This document shows, one piece after another, positions 34,790-46,674 of a DNA stretch of 64,000 bases (positions within the stretch are counted from its first letter, which is position 1; every line of letters begins with the position of its first letter). This DNA is from Sophora flavescens (Eukaryota > Streptophyta > Magnoliopsida > Fabales > Fabaceae): assembly GCA_030762895.1 (NCBI GenBank), contig CM061062.1, positions 141,157,104-141,221,103 of the forward strand. Direction: 5' to 3'. A model generated the notes under the pieces. It did not search any database. It was not told where the DNA came from and was given only the letters and a program-made list of their open reading frames with translations. Both the position numbers and the translations under genes were made by a program.

Positions 34790-34990
34790 TTCTAGGTTCT
34801 ATCTTTCCACGAAACTTGAATAGGAACTCTAGCCCGTCAATACGGAACACTAGGTCCTTTCAACTTTCTCAAAACTCAAAACAAGAACTTTAGCCCGTCA
34901 ATCCGAAGCACTAGGTCCTTTCTTTTCCTCAAAACTCAAAACAAGAACTCTAGCCCGTCAATCTGGAGAACTAGGTCCTCTCTTTTTCAC
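34790..34990. repeat. 66-bp minisatellite in L6
   Basis: Three copies of a ~66-bp unit with core CTAGCCCGTCAATCCGGA, then actaggtcct, inside the intron-like interval. Confidence 0.8.
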
Positions 34991-35678
34991 TCTCTTTCCA
35001 GAGGTTTTCGTTCAGTGAAAACTAAATCGAAAAACAAAGGTTCAAGAGTTTCTAAATTTTTGTGTCATAAATATTTTTCGTTCTTAGAAATACTATTTCA
35101 CTAAAACTGTTTTGTTTTAGAAATCCATTTTCTGAAAACTTAGGAAACCACTGAAATCTTTTTCTCAACTTAGAACCAAATACAAGCTCTTGTAAATAGA
35201 TTTATCAAAGAGAGCATTTTCTATAAATGTTTCCATTTTTGAACAAATTTTGGTAAAACCTAAAAGAAAATCCTTATTTCCAAAAGATTTTTCTTTTCAA
35301 AAATTCTTTTAAACATTTCCATAAGTTTTGATGTTTTCTATTTTCATTCCTTTTCCTAAACTTTGTTTCATCTTCACACTGCCATTATTTGTAGTTTTCT
35401 TCTCACTTTCCCAAAGAATCACAACTCCACTTTTTCAATCTTTCTGAGTTAAGGTATTTTAATATCTTAATCTTTATTAACAAGCAATGACCAGTGTCAT
35501 GCCATCAGTCAATCACAGTCAAACAAAACAGTAATATAATCAACAAACAATAACATTAAAACTCCAATCAAACTCTAAAAAATTCAAGCAAGATATCATT
35601 ACAAAGATTTAAAAATTAACATACATTCAAACACAACAATAAGTATGTAACTACTGGAACTCTTCAGGTAAACTCCCT

Positions 35679-35918
35679 TTACCTTTGTAGACCAGAAAAT
35701 ATTCTCTCGACGTATTCAACGATTTGTTTCCTTCTCAATGATTTCTTAGACCTTTTGAAGTTTCCTATCACACGCAGACACATCGCGATAGCTCCAAAAA
35801 CCAAATGTTGCTCTCCCAAGTAAGAAATAACACAACCATCAACACAGGGAGAGCATCCAAATGCATTCAACAACCAAAACAATTTATCAATCCATAGTTC
35901 AACATCAACATAAATCAA
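35679..35918 (-). other. Short ORF ending at the splice donor of L6
   Basis: 79 codons on the minus strand. The stop TAA lies in the donor sequence GGTAAAG. It is the counterpart of the ORF at 203-406 in L1. It has no recognised domain and could be chance. Confidence 0.25.
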
Positions 35919-37324
35919 AAGAAACTACATAATTAATTTAACCAAATCGAATTGATTTCTGAATAAGATCAACTTGGGTAAAAAGGGTCCATCATTAAAA
36001 TTGGGGAACTTTTGATTTAATTTGAAAATCATGAAGTTAACTTTAGAAATCATTAATTACAAGTCCTAATTGCACTAAAACAGAAATCATTAATTACAAG
36101 TCCTAATTGCACTAAGAAAGATGAAAAGTTGGCGGTTTTGAGTGAAATTGGGGTAAATGATATTTGCTCATAGGATTATGAAATTGGCCTTGGAATTCAT
36201 CAATAGACAGTCCCAATTGCACAAAACAAGCTTTAATTCCAAATCACAATATGAAATCAAAGAGCTAGGGTTAGGGTTTTCAAAATAAAATTGGGGATTT
36301 TCAACTAGAAGGTTATGGTGAAGTACTCACCCAAGATAACAAGGAAGGAGGACATGGTGGCTGTTGAAATGGCCGACGCGGCGGCGACACGGCGGAACAC
36401 CGCAAAACAGATCCTGAAACAAACATGACCCAAGAGTATGAAGACAAGCTTTTGAGGAAGAAGATGTTTAAGCTGATAAGGGAAGGTGGTAAACTACCAT
36501 AGAAGGCGGCTGATCGGACTTACCGCGATGGAGCTTCGTTCACGCGACGCCACTGCAGCGGGGAGAGGTGGAGCGACGAGCTGTGGCGGCTAGACGCAGT
36601 GCTGGCGTCTCCCCCACGTCGACCGGCAATAGGACAGTGACCGCAGGGGCGGCGGCGCTCTCAAGGGCGATGGAGGGTGGTTGATGAAGGTGGAGGAAGA
36701 TGAAGTGAAGAGGGAGAGAAAAAGAAGAAAGAAGAAGAAAAGAAAAAAGAAAGAAAGAAGAGAGTGAGGGGGGAGAAACGCCGAGTGAGAGAGGGAGAAA
36801 TAAGGAGGAATTTCATTTCTTTTAGTTAGTAATAGGTAAAATAAGTGGTTGAGATTGAGTATAGAAAAAAAGAAATAATATTACTCATTAGATATAAAAA
36901 TAATGAGTGATAAACATATACTTTCAAAATTTAAATTAGAGTAAAGATTGATAGTTAAATTGATCTACTAAGAAAATCATCGGTCCAAAATTAATCTTCT
37001 ATTAATTCCAAACCAGCTTATTTTTAACTCTAAAATTATGTAGAGTAAAATATGAAAATAATTTCTTTCAACCATGTTATTTAAAATATTTTTATAAACA
37101 AATGCTAATAGTGACAATTACATAAATTATTGTCTAGTAAACATGCATACACCGAAATAAGGCAGTGCTAACACACCCAATAAAATAAATTTAAAAGAGT
37201 AAATAAAATTACTCAAGATTAAGAATCATAAAAAAAAAGTCCAAATAATCATTATTCCAATAAAAATAATATAAACTGATATATTTTACCGATATTGAAA
37301 AATCGTAAAAACCAGGGTGTTACA

Positions 37325-38130
37325 GAAACTCTATCTCAATATAATTTATTTTGAATTCAAATTTGAAAGGTTTTAAATTAACCCTTTAATAAAATTCATT
37401 TTCTTCAATCATTCCCTTTAGTGAGTTGATTTTCTTTTATTATAATTAATGAATTATCCTTTATTGTATGAAATAAATGTGACTTTTAAAGGTATCCATT
37501 TCCGAGCTATTTCCTTTTCAGCATTAAAGTTCTTTCATAAGGATTTAAAACTTTTAAATTGAAGTTCTTTGATAAGGTTTTCAATCTATTAGATGATATA
37601 TTCATTTTGTTTCAATCGGTGAACTGTGCTTGTCGTGACTTGCTGTCGCAAGATATATTGGAAGATTTTTATCCTTTTGTCTATGGATATTTTTAGAGAA
37701 AAATAAAAAAGAAAAAAAACACAACACTTCCTTTTATTTGGGTTGTAGGATTCTAACGGTGTGTTTCTAGCTTCGTTTTGAGTTTTTGGTTTCTTTGTCA
37801 AAGAGAAAAAGCTTGTTTTTAAATTTTGCATGAGAAATCAATCTTCTTTTCTATATTTTCTTTTTAATGCGAGTTGATATCATTTTTGTAGTTCTGAGTA
37901 CCCGTAATAAATATTAGGAAAAATAGGTTGATATGTTGCATACGCTTTTTCCTTTTTAACACTGGTCATGCAATTTTATTTTTTTAAGCAGGTCCTATAT
38001 GTTATGCTCCATTGAGGGCAATTGGGAACGCGATGGAAAATGAAACATAACCTATAAGACCATAATGAGGAACAACAAAAGGGATAAGAAATTTATTTTT
38101 TTCATTTTGTTCCTACAGGTTAACTTTCAT
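37325..38130. repeat. Block copy B2, distal segment, part 1
   Basis: Collinear with 1,846-2,650 (B1) and 55,443-56,293 (B3). No coding sequence. It is interrupted by the LINE at 38,131. Confidence 0.85.
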
Positions 38131-41100
38131 TGGTGACTTCAATGCCATTTTAGGAAATCATGAGCATAGAGGCAGATGTGCTTCGCCTCAACTTTCATGC
38201 AACGACTTCAAAGCTTGGTCTGATGCTCATAGCCTCTCTCATCTGCCTACAAGAGGCTCCTTATACACCTGGTCCAATGGTAGAAGGGGAAACAACCTCA
38301 CAGAAAAATGGTTGGATAGAGTGGTTTGCAATGATGCTTGGTTGGATTCTTGGACAATCGTCTCTTGCTGCACCTTAACTAGAAGCAAATCTGATCATTT
38401 TCCCAACCTTTTATCTCTGGAAACAGCATCCAACTCTCACAGCTCCTCTTTCAAATTCCTCAGAATGTGGGCTCAACATCAGGATTGCAGTGGTATAGTG
38501 TCGGACGCTTGGAAGTTACATGTGGTTGGTTGCCCAATGTACGTTCTTTCCGAAAAACTAAAGCATCTGAAACATAAGTTGAAGGTTTGGAACAGAGATG
38601 TGTTTGGCAATGTTCATGACAGGGTTAGCAAGGCTCAGCAAGCAGTGGACTTAATTCAAGAGAAAATTTTTGTGCTTGGCCTTTCGGATGACAGATCTGA
38701 GCAGGAAAAAGCTGCCCAATTGGAGTTAGGTCTCGATCTTTCGTTTCAGGAGGATTTCTGGAGAGAAAAATCCAGAATTGATTGGCACTCCAATGGTGAC
38801 AGAAACACGTCCTTCTTCCATAAGGTTACTAAATTCAGAAATGCGAACAAGAAAATGTCCTTGTTGAAAAAGGATGGTTTGATTCGGGATAGAACAGCTG
38901 ATATAGGATCTCATGTCTGTGAATACTACACTACGCTGTTTGCCTCTGAGAACAACTGCAGTGATAACGGTTTGATTGAGCAAGTCATCTCTCTTGCAGT
39001 GAGCCTAGAGGACAACATTATGCTGACCAATCTTCCCTCTTTGGAGGAAGTCAAAAATGCAATTTTCTCCATGAATGTTAATGGTGCCCCAGGGCCAGAT
39101 GGATTTGGAGCCTTTTTCTATCAGAGATTTTGGGATGTGGTTGGGCACGATGTTTTTGGTGTTGTTCTTCAATTCTTCCAGCAGGGTTGGATTTTGCCTA
39201 ACTTCAACTCTAATGTGGTGGTATTAATTCCCAAGTCTCCAGAGGCTGTGTCAATTGATCAGTACAGACCAATCTCCCTGGCCAATTTTAAATTCAAAAT
39301 AATTACAAAGGTTATGGCTGACAGGTTAGATGTGGTGGCTCCTAAGATTATCTCGAAAAATCAAAGGGGCTTCATCAAAGATAGACATATACATGACTGC
39401 ATTGGAGTTGCCTCCGAAGCTGTGAATCTTATGTACAAACGCTCATTTGGAGGTAACATTGCTCTAAAAATTGATATCAAGAAGGCCTTTGACTCTTTAG
39501 ATTGGAATTTTATGATAAAGGTTCTTCACCAGTTTGGCTTTGATCCTATCTTCTGTAATTGGGTGAAAACTGTCTTGCTCTCTGCAAAGCTGTCAATTTC
39601 AGTCAATGGTAAACCAGTCGGCTTTTTCTCTTGTAAGAGGGGTGTTAGACAAGGAGATCCTCTGTCCCCCCCCTCCTTTTTTGTGTGGCCGAGGAAGTTC
39701 CTTAGCAGAGCTATCTCTCTTCTTGTTCAGCAAGGGAAGTTGTTGCCTATGGCGAGTCCCAGAGGTTACCAAGTGCCTTCTCATGTGCTCTATGCTGATG
39801 ACATCCTTATCTTTTGCAGGGGAACCAAGAGAAACATGGAAAGTTTAATGTCCTTGTTCACAAGTTACGGTGAGGCATCGGGCCAATTGATTAGTTTAGA
39901 CAAGTCTAGAGTCTACCCCGGGAACGTTACATCTTGAAGATTGACTGAGATTATTAATACCCTTGGTTTCAAACTGGGTCATCTCCCTTTTATTTATCTT
40001 GGTGTGCCCCTGTTTAGAGGTAAACCAAAGAAGATTCATCTCCTGCATATTGCAGACAAGATCAAGATCAAGTTGGCTAATTGGAAGGGTGCTATGCTGT
40101 CTGTTATGGGAAGGGTTCAGCTGGTCAAGTCTACAATTCAGGGTATGTTACTCTACTCCTTCCAGATTTATGCTTGGCCTGCTTCCTTGTTAAAACTGCT
40201 AGACAACTGGATTAGAAACTTCATTTGGTTGGGTAAGATCGATTCTTGGAAGATAGTCATGGTTACCTGGAACACCATGTGCGCCCCTTTTAATGAGGGT
40301 GGCCTCGGATTGAGATCCCTTAGCTCTATTAATAAAGCTGCCTTGCTTAAAAGATGCTGGGAGCTAGTTTCTTCGGACAAACAATGGGCGCGCCTCCTTC
40401 GTGCCAGGGTCTTTTTGAATAAAACCCCTATTCAGTATCATATAAGCTCTTCGATTTGGGCCCGGATGAAAAATCAGATCTTGATTGTCCTCGCTAACAG
40501 TAGATGTAATGTTGGAAATGGCTCTAATATTAATTTCTGGATTGATTGTTGGTTGTCCAATCCTATTGTTGAGGATTTATTGCGGGCCAAAGTAGAGGAT
40601 TTCATTGATCACGGCAAATGGAAGATCCCTCAATCCATTTTGGAGCGCAATCAGATTCTGGCCTCTGAAATCAGCAGTATAAGCATCCCTATCTCCCCTG
40701 CGAACGACTCAATGTACTGGGTCACTTCTAATTCTGGTGAGTTAACCTCGAAAGATGCCTACAATTTTTTGTTTCTGGCAAGGTCATCTTTATCATGGTG
40801 TAAGCTTATTTGGTCCACTTCTATTCCTCCGTCCAAATCTTTCCTCATCTGGCGCCTCTTTCACAATAAGGTCCCAACTGAGGATAAGCTCTGGTCTTGG
40901 GGATGTCATGTGGTTTCCATTTGCAGCTTATGTTGCCAGGCCTATGAAACTTCGGATCACCTATTTTTTGGTTGCAACTTTGCTCTTTGGTTCTGGCGCT
41001 GGCTTAGCTCCGTGCTGATCATGTCTATTGATACCTCTTCAATCCACACAGTCCTTTCGGTTTGCAGCAGAAATTGGAGCTCTCAAGTCAGAGACATCAT

Positions 41101-41833
41101 TGTCTCAGCCATTGCAAACGTGATTGGGGGTATTTGGTTCTGTAGAAACCAACTTAAATTTGAAGGGAAGGTTATCTCTTTCGAGGCATCTCTGAATTTG
41201 GTCCGGGCTAACGTGGCTTTATCTGGGAATTCTTCTACAGGTTCCATGTCATCTGCCATTGGGGATTTCAATATCATAAAGCACTTCCAGGTTATTGGAA
41301 AGCCCAACCGAGCTCCTGTGATTAAGGAGGTTTTTTGGTATCCTCCTAAAACGGGTTGGGTTAAGGCTAACAGTGATGGTGCAGCCAGAGGTTCCCCTGG
41401 AAGGGCTGCTTGTGGTGGCATTTTCAGGGACAACGGCTCAGCTATTCTGGGTTGTTTCTCCTACCATATTGTCATATCTGATGCATTCTCTACTGAGATC
41501 ATGGGCGCGATTCTCTCCATTGAGTTGGCGCATAAGAAGAATTGGCGCAAGCTTTGGCTAGAGTGTGACTCAAAGTTGGCAGTGGAAGCTTTCTCCAACC
41601 CCAAGTTGGTTCCATGGCAGCTTCGTAACAGATGGTTGAATTGCTTAAGTTTAACTAAGGAAATGCACTTTGGTTGCTCCCACATTCTTAGAGAGGGCAA
41701 TTCCTGCGCTGACAAATTAGCCAACTATGGTATTCTATCCCAGGGGTTTGTTTGGTGGAATTTAGGTCCTAGTTTTATATTGCAAGATTTTTTCCGTAAT
41801 AGTATTGGTCTCCCTAATTATAGGTTCAAATAA
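38131..41833 (+). pseudogene. LINE ORF2 (endonuclease end, RT, zf-RVT, RNase H), one in-frame stop
   Basis: One reading frame of about 1,230 codons, interrupted only by a TGA at 39,935-39,937 (…VTS*RLTEI…). Order: C-terminal endonuclease (GDFNAILGNHEHRG, LYTWSNGRRG, EKWLDRV, SDHFPNLL); reverse transcriptase (IPKSPEAVSIDQYRPISLAN, NQRGFIKDRHIHDCIG, KIDIKKAFDSLDW, GVRQGDPLSP, YADD at ~39,795); zinc-finger-like zf-RVT region (FLIWRLFHNKVPTEDKL, CSLCCQAYETSDHLFFGC); RNase H of the plant type (VKANSDGAARGSPGRAACGG, TEIMGAI, LECDSKLAVEA, REGNSCADKLANYG). Between GVRQGDPLSP and LSRAIS about ten residues are scrambled by compensating insertions (two extra C in a C8 run near 39,671, one more at ~39,700). 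Apart from truncation it is remarkably well kept, so a young insertion. Confidence 0.93.
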
Positions 41834-42009
41834 CTTTGTTTCTTCCATGGGTATTGGTGTTGTCCCCCCATGCTTTGTATTGTTTTCTTATTTTTAATAA
41901 ATTCGTGGTGTGCTGCAAGTGATTGGTGGTGCTTGGGGTGCCAACATAGTTGTGATGCCAAGTTTCCACAGTGATGCCGTTGCACCCCCTTTTTGCTTTT
42001 AAAAAAAAA
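38131..42009 (+). mobile_element. 5'-truncated L1-type LINE
   Basis: Inserted in block B2 (empty in B1 and B3) within 'aactttcat|cctccatatta'. It starts inside the apurinic endonuclease domain of ORF2 at 38,131 and ends in a short poly(A) at 42,001-42,009. ORF2 runs to 41,833, followed by a ~170-bp 3' untranslated region. Comparison with both empty sites shows no target duplication longer than 1-2 bp, unusual for an L1. The second LINE (57,146-59,505) is the same family, with a similar 3' end. Confidence 0.92.
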
Positions 42010-43050
42010 TCCTCTATATTAGGCCCTTATGACAATTCCTTATTGGCACCGTCAATTTTATGACTAATTGGGTGATAGAACATGACGTATAGGACAAAAT
42101 GCCAAAAATGAAATATATAGGACCAAAGTGAAAAATAAAAACTAAAACATAGAGGACCAATAAACCTATCTTGCCTTATTATTGTGGTCTTATACGTTAT
42201 AGAGGACGGGTGTCTAGGACACGTCTCAAGCTATAAAGTATGCTTTTGATCTCTACAAGTGATGCTCATCTTTAAATTTTTTTTGTATGAAAAAAATTGT
42301 CGAGTCACATATACAAAATTTTCAGTTTAGTAATCATTGATTATTGTCATTATAACATCGTTTCTTGAAGTTAAAACATAAAGACCAAATTAAAAATGTA
42401 TGACAAATATAGGGATCAAACATATGACTTTTATTTATTTATCTCAATACGTGATATTTTGATCAATAATAAACGACAATGAACAAACTTAAAATAGTTG
42501 AACACTAAACTGAATATTTCTTACTTAGAGACCATGTTGAAAACGTGTTTCAGATATAGCAAAAAAGTATAATTTAACCAAATTTCTAAGTGCACTAAAT
42601 TTGATCCATGGAGAGCTGAACCATTTTTAATGCACTTTTTTGGACTTGCTTATATGAACAAAATTAATTCAAAATTTAAATTGCTATGAACAGTATTGAT
42701 GCAGTGATAGGAGCCCACTTCTAATCTATTAGGTGTTTGGGGAGCCTACATTTTATGATGCATCAAATCACGTTCAATTGGAATTTCAATTTTTATGAAA
42801 TGAATTTTAGTTATCAAATAAATAACACTTAATGAGGACCGTTTAATATATTTCTAAGTTAAATGCATCAACTATAAGAATATATAGCATGCCATTATAT
42901 AGATTACAGATGGTCTATGATTAGGTGAAGTTAATAGTTTACCAAGCTAACTCAGACAACAAATTTCCTGAAAAGTAAAAGTTTCATCAAGATTTGTTTG
43001 TCCATGACTACCACATCTATTTATTACATTTATTGCCAATAGAGACATAG
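42010..43050. repeat. Block copy B2, distal segment, part 2
   Basis: Resumes the B1 sequence (2,653-3,698) after the LINE. No coding sequence. Confidence 0.85.
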
Positions 43051-44329
43051 TGTAACACCCTGTTGTTCTGTTAAGTGCTTTTGTATGTCTGTTTGGTTAG
43101 TTAAGCCTTAAGACTTAGCTTGAGGGCCAAGTAGGACTTCTAGGCTTGAAATCCCTTCTCTTAGGCTTGTGCCTTGTGACTTTCTGGGTCACAAGCACGA
43201 CCGTGGTTGTCAAGCAACACGACCGTGCTCGTTGTGAGTGAGGTATGAAGGAAACATCTAAGGAGATTTTGGTTGCAATTCGTTTGAAGGAAACATCCAA
43301 GTTAGCTTGACTTAAGCTGACGGAGGAGAATCGGATCGGGATAAGGAGATTGATTGAAACTGCTAGTTCAAAATATTCAAGAGGTAAGGGGAGTATGCCT
43401 GAGGAGTTTAAGATAATCACATGCTTATTGTTGGAGTCATTTGTTAATTTTCTGTAGAAAATATTTTATGATCTTGCATTGTTTACGGTTGACTGCTGGA
43501 TTGATTTGATATTTATCTGAGTAACTGAATTGATGTGATATGTGGATTTACATGATTATAATTATTTGGTTATATTATAATTTTGATACATGTCATAGAT
43601 GGATATATGTCATGTTATTTGGTGATTGAAATTTATTTGCTGTTGAGTGTTGGACTGAGAAACCTGACATTGGTCAGTGTTACAAAAATTAATTAAGGAT
43701 AAAAAACTTAATAAGCTTGGATAATTAAAAGAGGGATTAATTTGGGAGATTTTGAGAAAAATGAAAAAAATTATTATTTTAATAATATTTTGTGGAAACT
43801 GTGTAAATAAGCGACAGTAAGAGCGAAATCGTGAAATTTTTTCACAGGCTCTAATTTTTGTAAAATAAATTCAATTTTATTATAAAATGTTACTTAAAGT
43901 GATTAAGTTCTGAAAATAATGTTTTATAGCAGTCAGAATAATTACTTCTGACAGAAAAGTGATTTAAGTTAAAAAAAGAATTTTATTAAAATTTTTGGGA
44001 AAAGATTAAATATTTAATTATTTAATTATTATAAATTAATTTATTGATTTTTTTAAGTTGACTTTTCTTTGAGAATTTATTTCAGAAATAAAATAATCAA
44101 AAATGAAAGGAATTTATCAGATATTTTCAGGTTTTATCAACGTTTTAACAGAAAAGGATTTCTGTAAAAATATTTTTATTCAACGAAATTATTTCGTTAA
44201 ACTTGGATAAGTTTTCGGAGCTTCTGTTTTGTATTTGTTTTTCACTGAGCGAAATGTTTTACAAGCAGATAAATAAACCTAGGAACCGAGACGTCGGGGT
44301 TCTAGTGTTTTATGGACACGTAGATCAAG

Positions 44330-44900
44330 GATCTGTGTCATTGGACGAAGTGTCCTGAAATGATTTTGTTTTTGGACTGTGTGTCCTAAATTGATGTGGA
44401 AAGTGTGAGTTCCATATCCGCGAAGCCTAAAACTGGTGCATCGGTTTAAGGGCCTCGTGACCGAGCACTCGGACTGTATGTCCTGTGTTTTGTTTAAGGG
44501 GGAAAGTCTTAATAAGAAATTAAGGATGGTCGTTAGCTTTGTTCTTCGACAAGGAAAGATTATTACGACAAAGAAAACAAATCGAGAATAAAAGTTTTTC
44601 TCATGCATAGATGGCAGACGTGTCATGTGTTGTGATCATTGAGTCCGGAGTGGATCAATGTATCTGTTATGGACTATGTTCCATTTGATCATTGGGATTC
44701 TGTGTGAGCCAATGTATCTTTACTGGACTGTGTGTCAAATTTTATGCGATAACTATTGTGATTCGGAGTGATGTAATAGGTTATGGACAATAATCTCCAT
44801 TGTTCGCAGTGACCATTAGGATTCTGTGTGAGCCAATGAGTTACATTTTTGAACAATAACCCTGGTGAAACTGTGTGGCCAGTGTGTTATGTGTTCCCTT
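44330..44900 (+). repeat. Degenerate GGACTGTGTGTCC-type repeats in L7
   Basis: Recurrent GGACTGTGTGTCCTAA / GGACTATGTTCC and 'attgggattctgtgtgagccaatg' segments. They are related to the minisatellites of L4 and L5 and likewise lie inside the donor-acceptor interval. Confidence 0.6.
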
Positions 44901-45252
44901 GGGCATTGTTTTATTTCGTTTTTACAATGTGCCATGTGCAGAGCTTGATCAGCTCGAAACGAAACAGAAAGTTGTCGGATCTCTGGAGATTAGGCATTAA
45001 AATGGAGCCTCAACATTGAAAAGCCCTGCATTTTTATAAAATGACAATGATTGCCGGGTATGAAACCCTTTGAATTAAATTATTTTGATGTTTTGAATAA
45101 ATTTTATTATGCTGTGAATATAGGGTATTTGCTATTTGAGTGTCGTGCATGGGGTTGTCTTATTAAAACTCATATATTGGAAACTCACCCTTGCACATTT
45201 CTTTGTGATTTCCTCTACTATGTGGGATCTATAAATATATACCTGCGTTTAG

Positions 45253-45762
45253 ATGGATCCGGGGGCAGCGGATCTGAACTACTCAGGGGTTCGAGCCCTG
45301 ATGTTCGACAATGCTGATCAAGGGGACGCCTGGGTGATTAACACAGGAGCTCGGAGTGCCACTTACACCGGTCCTATGAGGACGCTCCGAGGTACCATAG
45401 CAGATGGACCACAGCAGTTGATTCATAGTAGAGAGACAATTGAAGTTTCATTACCGCCTATTTGGATGATCCTAAGATATCTGGTACAACACGGAGATCT
45501 GGAGCACCAACCACCTCACTTTGTTCAACCGTTACAGCAAGTAGCACCAGGATCACCTCCTGCACCCATAGTATTGATTCCAGAGGATGTCCAGGAGGAG
45601 ATGGAGGAGGACCCCGAGGAGGATCCGATGGGTTATCCAGATTATATTCCTTTAGGAGATGAAGGGTCTCCGGCTGTTGGAGAGGGGGATGTTGTATCCT
45701 CTCCAGATACACCTCCCGGAGGTGGGGGAGTTTACATTGGACTCCCTAATGGATTTCTGTAG
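45253..45762 (+). CDS. Uncharacterised 169-aa acidic, proline-rich ORF inside LTR L7
   Basis: An open frame of 169 codons beginning MDPGAADLNYSG, directly after an acceptor-like CGTTTAG, so splicing from the donor at 43,384 would place the ATG at the start of the second exon. The N-terminal half is mixed; the C-terminal half is proline-rich and strongly acidic (EDVQEEMEEDPEEDP) and ends GGGGVYIGLPNGFL. There is no transmembrane segment, zinc finger or catalytic motif I can recognise. The corresponding position in L4 lacks this stretch. It is not Gag or Pol. It could be an accessory LTR-encoded protein, or chance coding in a GC-richer insert. Whether it is conserved in other genomic copies is the key unknown. 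Confidence 0.35.
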   Translation: MDPGAADLNYSGVRALMFDNADQGDAWVINTGARSATYTGPMRTLRGTIADGPQQLIHSRETIEVSLPPIWMILRYLVQHGDLEHQPPHFVQPLQQVAPGSPPAPIVLIPEDVQEEMEEDPEEDPMGYPDYIPLGDEGSPAVGEGDVVSSPDTPPGGGGVYIGLPNGFL

Positions 45763-46183
45763 TGGTGACCAGCTTAGGATGTAGTTTTAGGAAAGAGTGG
45801 GAATTTTAGGTTAGTCTAGTTTAGTGGCTACTGAGGGCCATCTTTTGAGTAGTGTTTTTCAGACTCCCACTATGACATAGTTATGATATTTCAATTAGTG
45901 TAAAATATGTGTGACAATAGATGGTGACCTGGTATGAAAAAGGTCTGTTGTAAAACGTTGAAGCATATGTAAAATATATAGTGATGTATATTATTTTACG
46001 AGTGTTCGATGTGTGTACAGTAATAAGAAAAAGAAAAAAAAATTATCACTATTTTTGAGAAGTTTAGGGAATTAGAAAACAAATCTTATTTTCCGAAGGA
46101 TACCAGCAAATTAATATCTTTATTAGGTTTGATTTTTGAACCATGTTACGTAAATGTGATACCTGGAAAAAGGGGGTGTCGCA

Positions 46184-46674
46184 TTTATATCCCCAAAATA
46201 TCCTATTGTCTCCTTCCGCTCTTTCATATATTATGAAATACACCACCCTCATCTTATTCTTATTTCCCTCTTCTCCCTTCTCACCCCATAACTATTTGAG
46301 CTTGAATTTAAACTTCCAGGTCCTGCAATGTCCGATAAATAATAATTGTGAGTTGCGACCAAAATTCATTTTAATTTTCAGTCAAAAGATCACTTTATTA
46401 TGGCAAACATCGTAAGTAACAATTAGTCAAGAGAAATGCTAAACCCACATAAACAATCAACCTAAAAATCGTCTCAATTTCTCAAGGAATAAAAAGACGA
46501 AAAGGGCATGTGAATTTAATACTGTTAACAGTTTCAAAACTCCATTTTATCATTTTTCTTCTCTTTTGATAATTTGAACCATTACTAGGCTGATCTTGTA
46601 GGAGGAATTAGCATTTCTCTTCATTAAATATAACAAGATAGTGAGACATCACTTTACAGTCAAGTGTCAACAAG
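46184..46674. other. Unassigned AT-rich segment before B3
   Basis: No gene recognised; small ORFs only. Not seen elsewhere in the window. It joins block copy B3 at 46,675. Confidence 0.5.

Larger units (their letters stand above)
33313..37324 (-). mobile_element. Tekay-like element: 5' LTR L6 plus short internal piece
   Basis: LTR 33,540-37,324 (3,785 bp; TGTAACACCC...GGTGTTACA), then about 230 bp of internal leader (33,313-33,539) truncated against the CLSY plus arm. The PBS and the L5-like orientation put it on the minus strand. A donor AAAG|GTAAAG (GT at 35,682-35,681) and an acceptor GGTTTCTTTTGTAG ending at 34,026 enclose a 1.66-kb interval with a 66-bp minisatellite. B3 lacks the insertion (empty site at 55,442/55,443), while B1 shares it (L1). 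Gag-pol and the 3' LTR are missing. Confidence 0.75.
43051..46183 (+). mobile_element. Chimeric Tekay-like LTR L7
   Basis: Starts TGTAACACCC at 43,051, at the same block position as L2, and matches L2 for about 190 bp including the AGCACGACCGTG word. At 43,242 the match ends in GTGAGTGAG and the sequence switches to another LTR of the same superfamily. The switched part has a donor GAG|GTAAGGGG (GT at 43,384), a minisatellite-rich middle with 'ggactgtgtgtcc' motifs (44,330-44,900), an acceptor CGTTTAG ending at 45,252, a 169-codon ORF, and a decayed end GGGGGTGTCGCA at 46,183. No target duplication is visible, as expected for a recombinant. Confidence 0.6.

Noticed and set aside
33540..37324. 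Independent insertion of the same LTR at 1-1,845 and 33,540-37,324
   Set aside because: Both are followed by the same block base, so they are one insertion copied by the block duplication.
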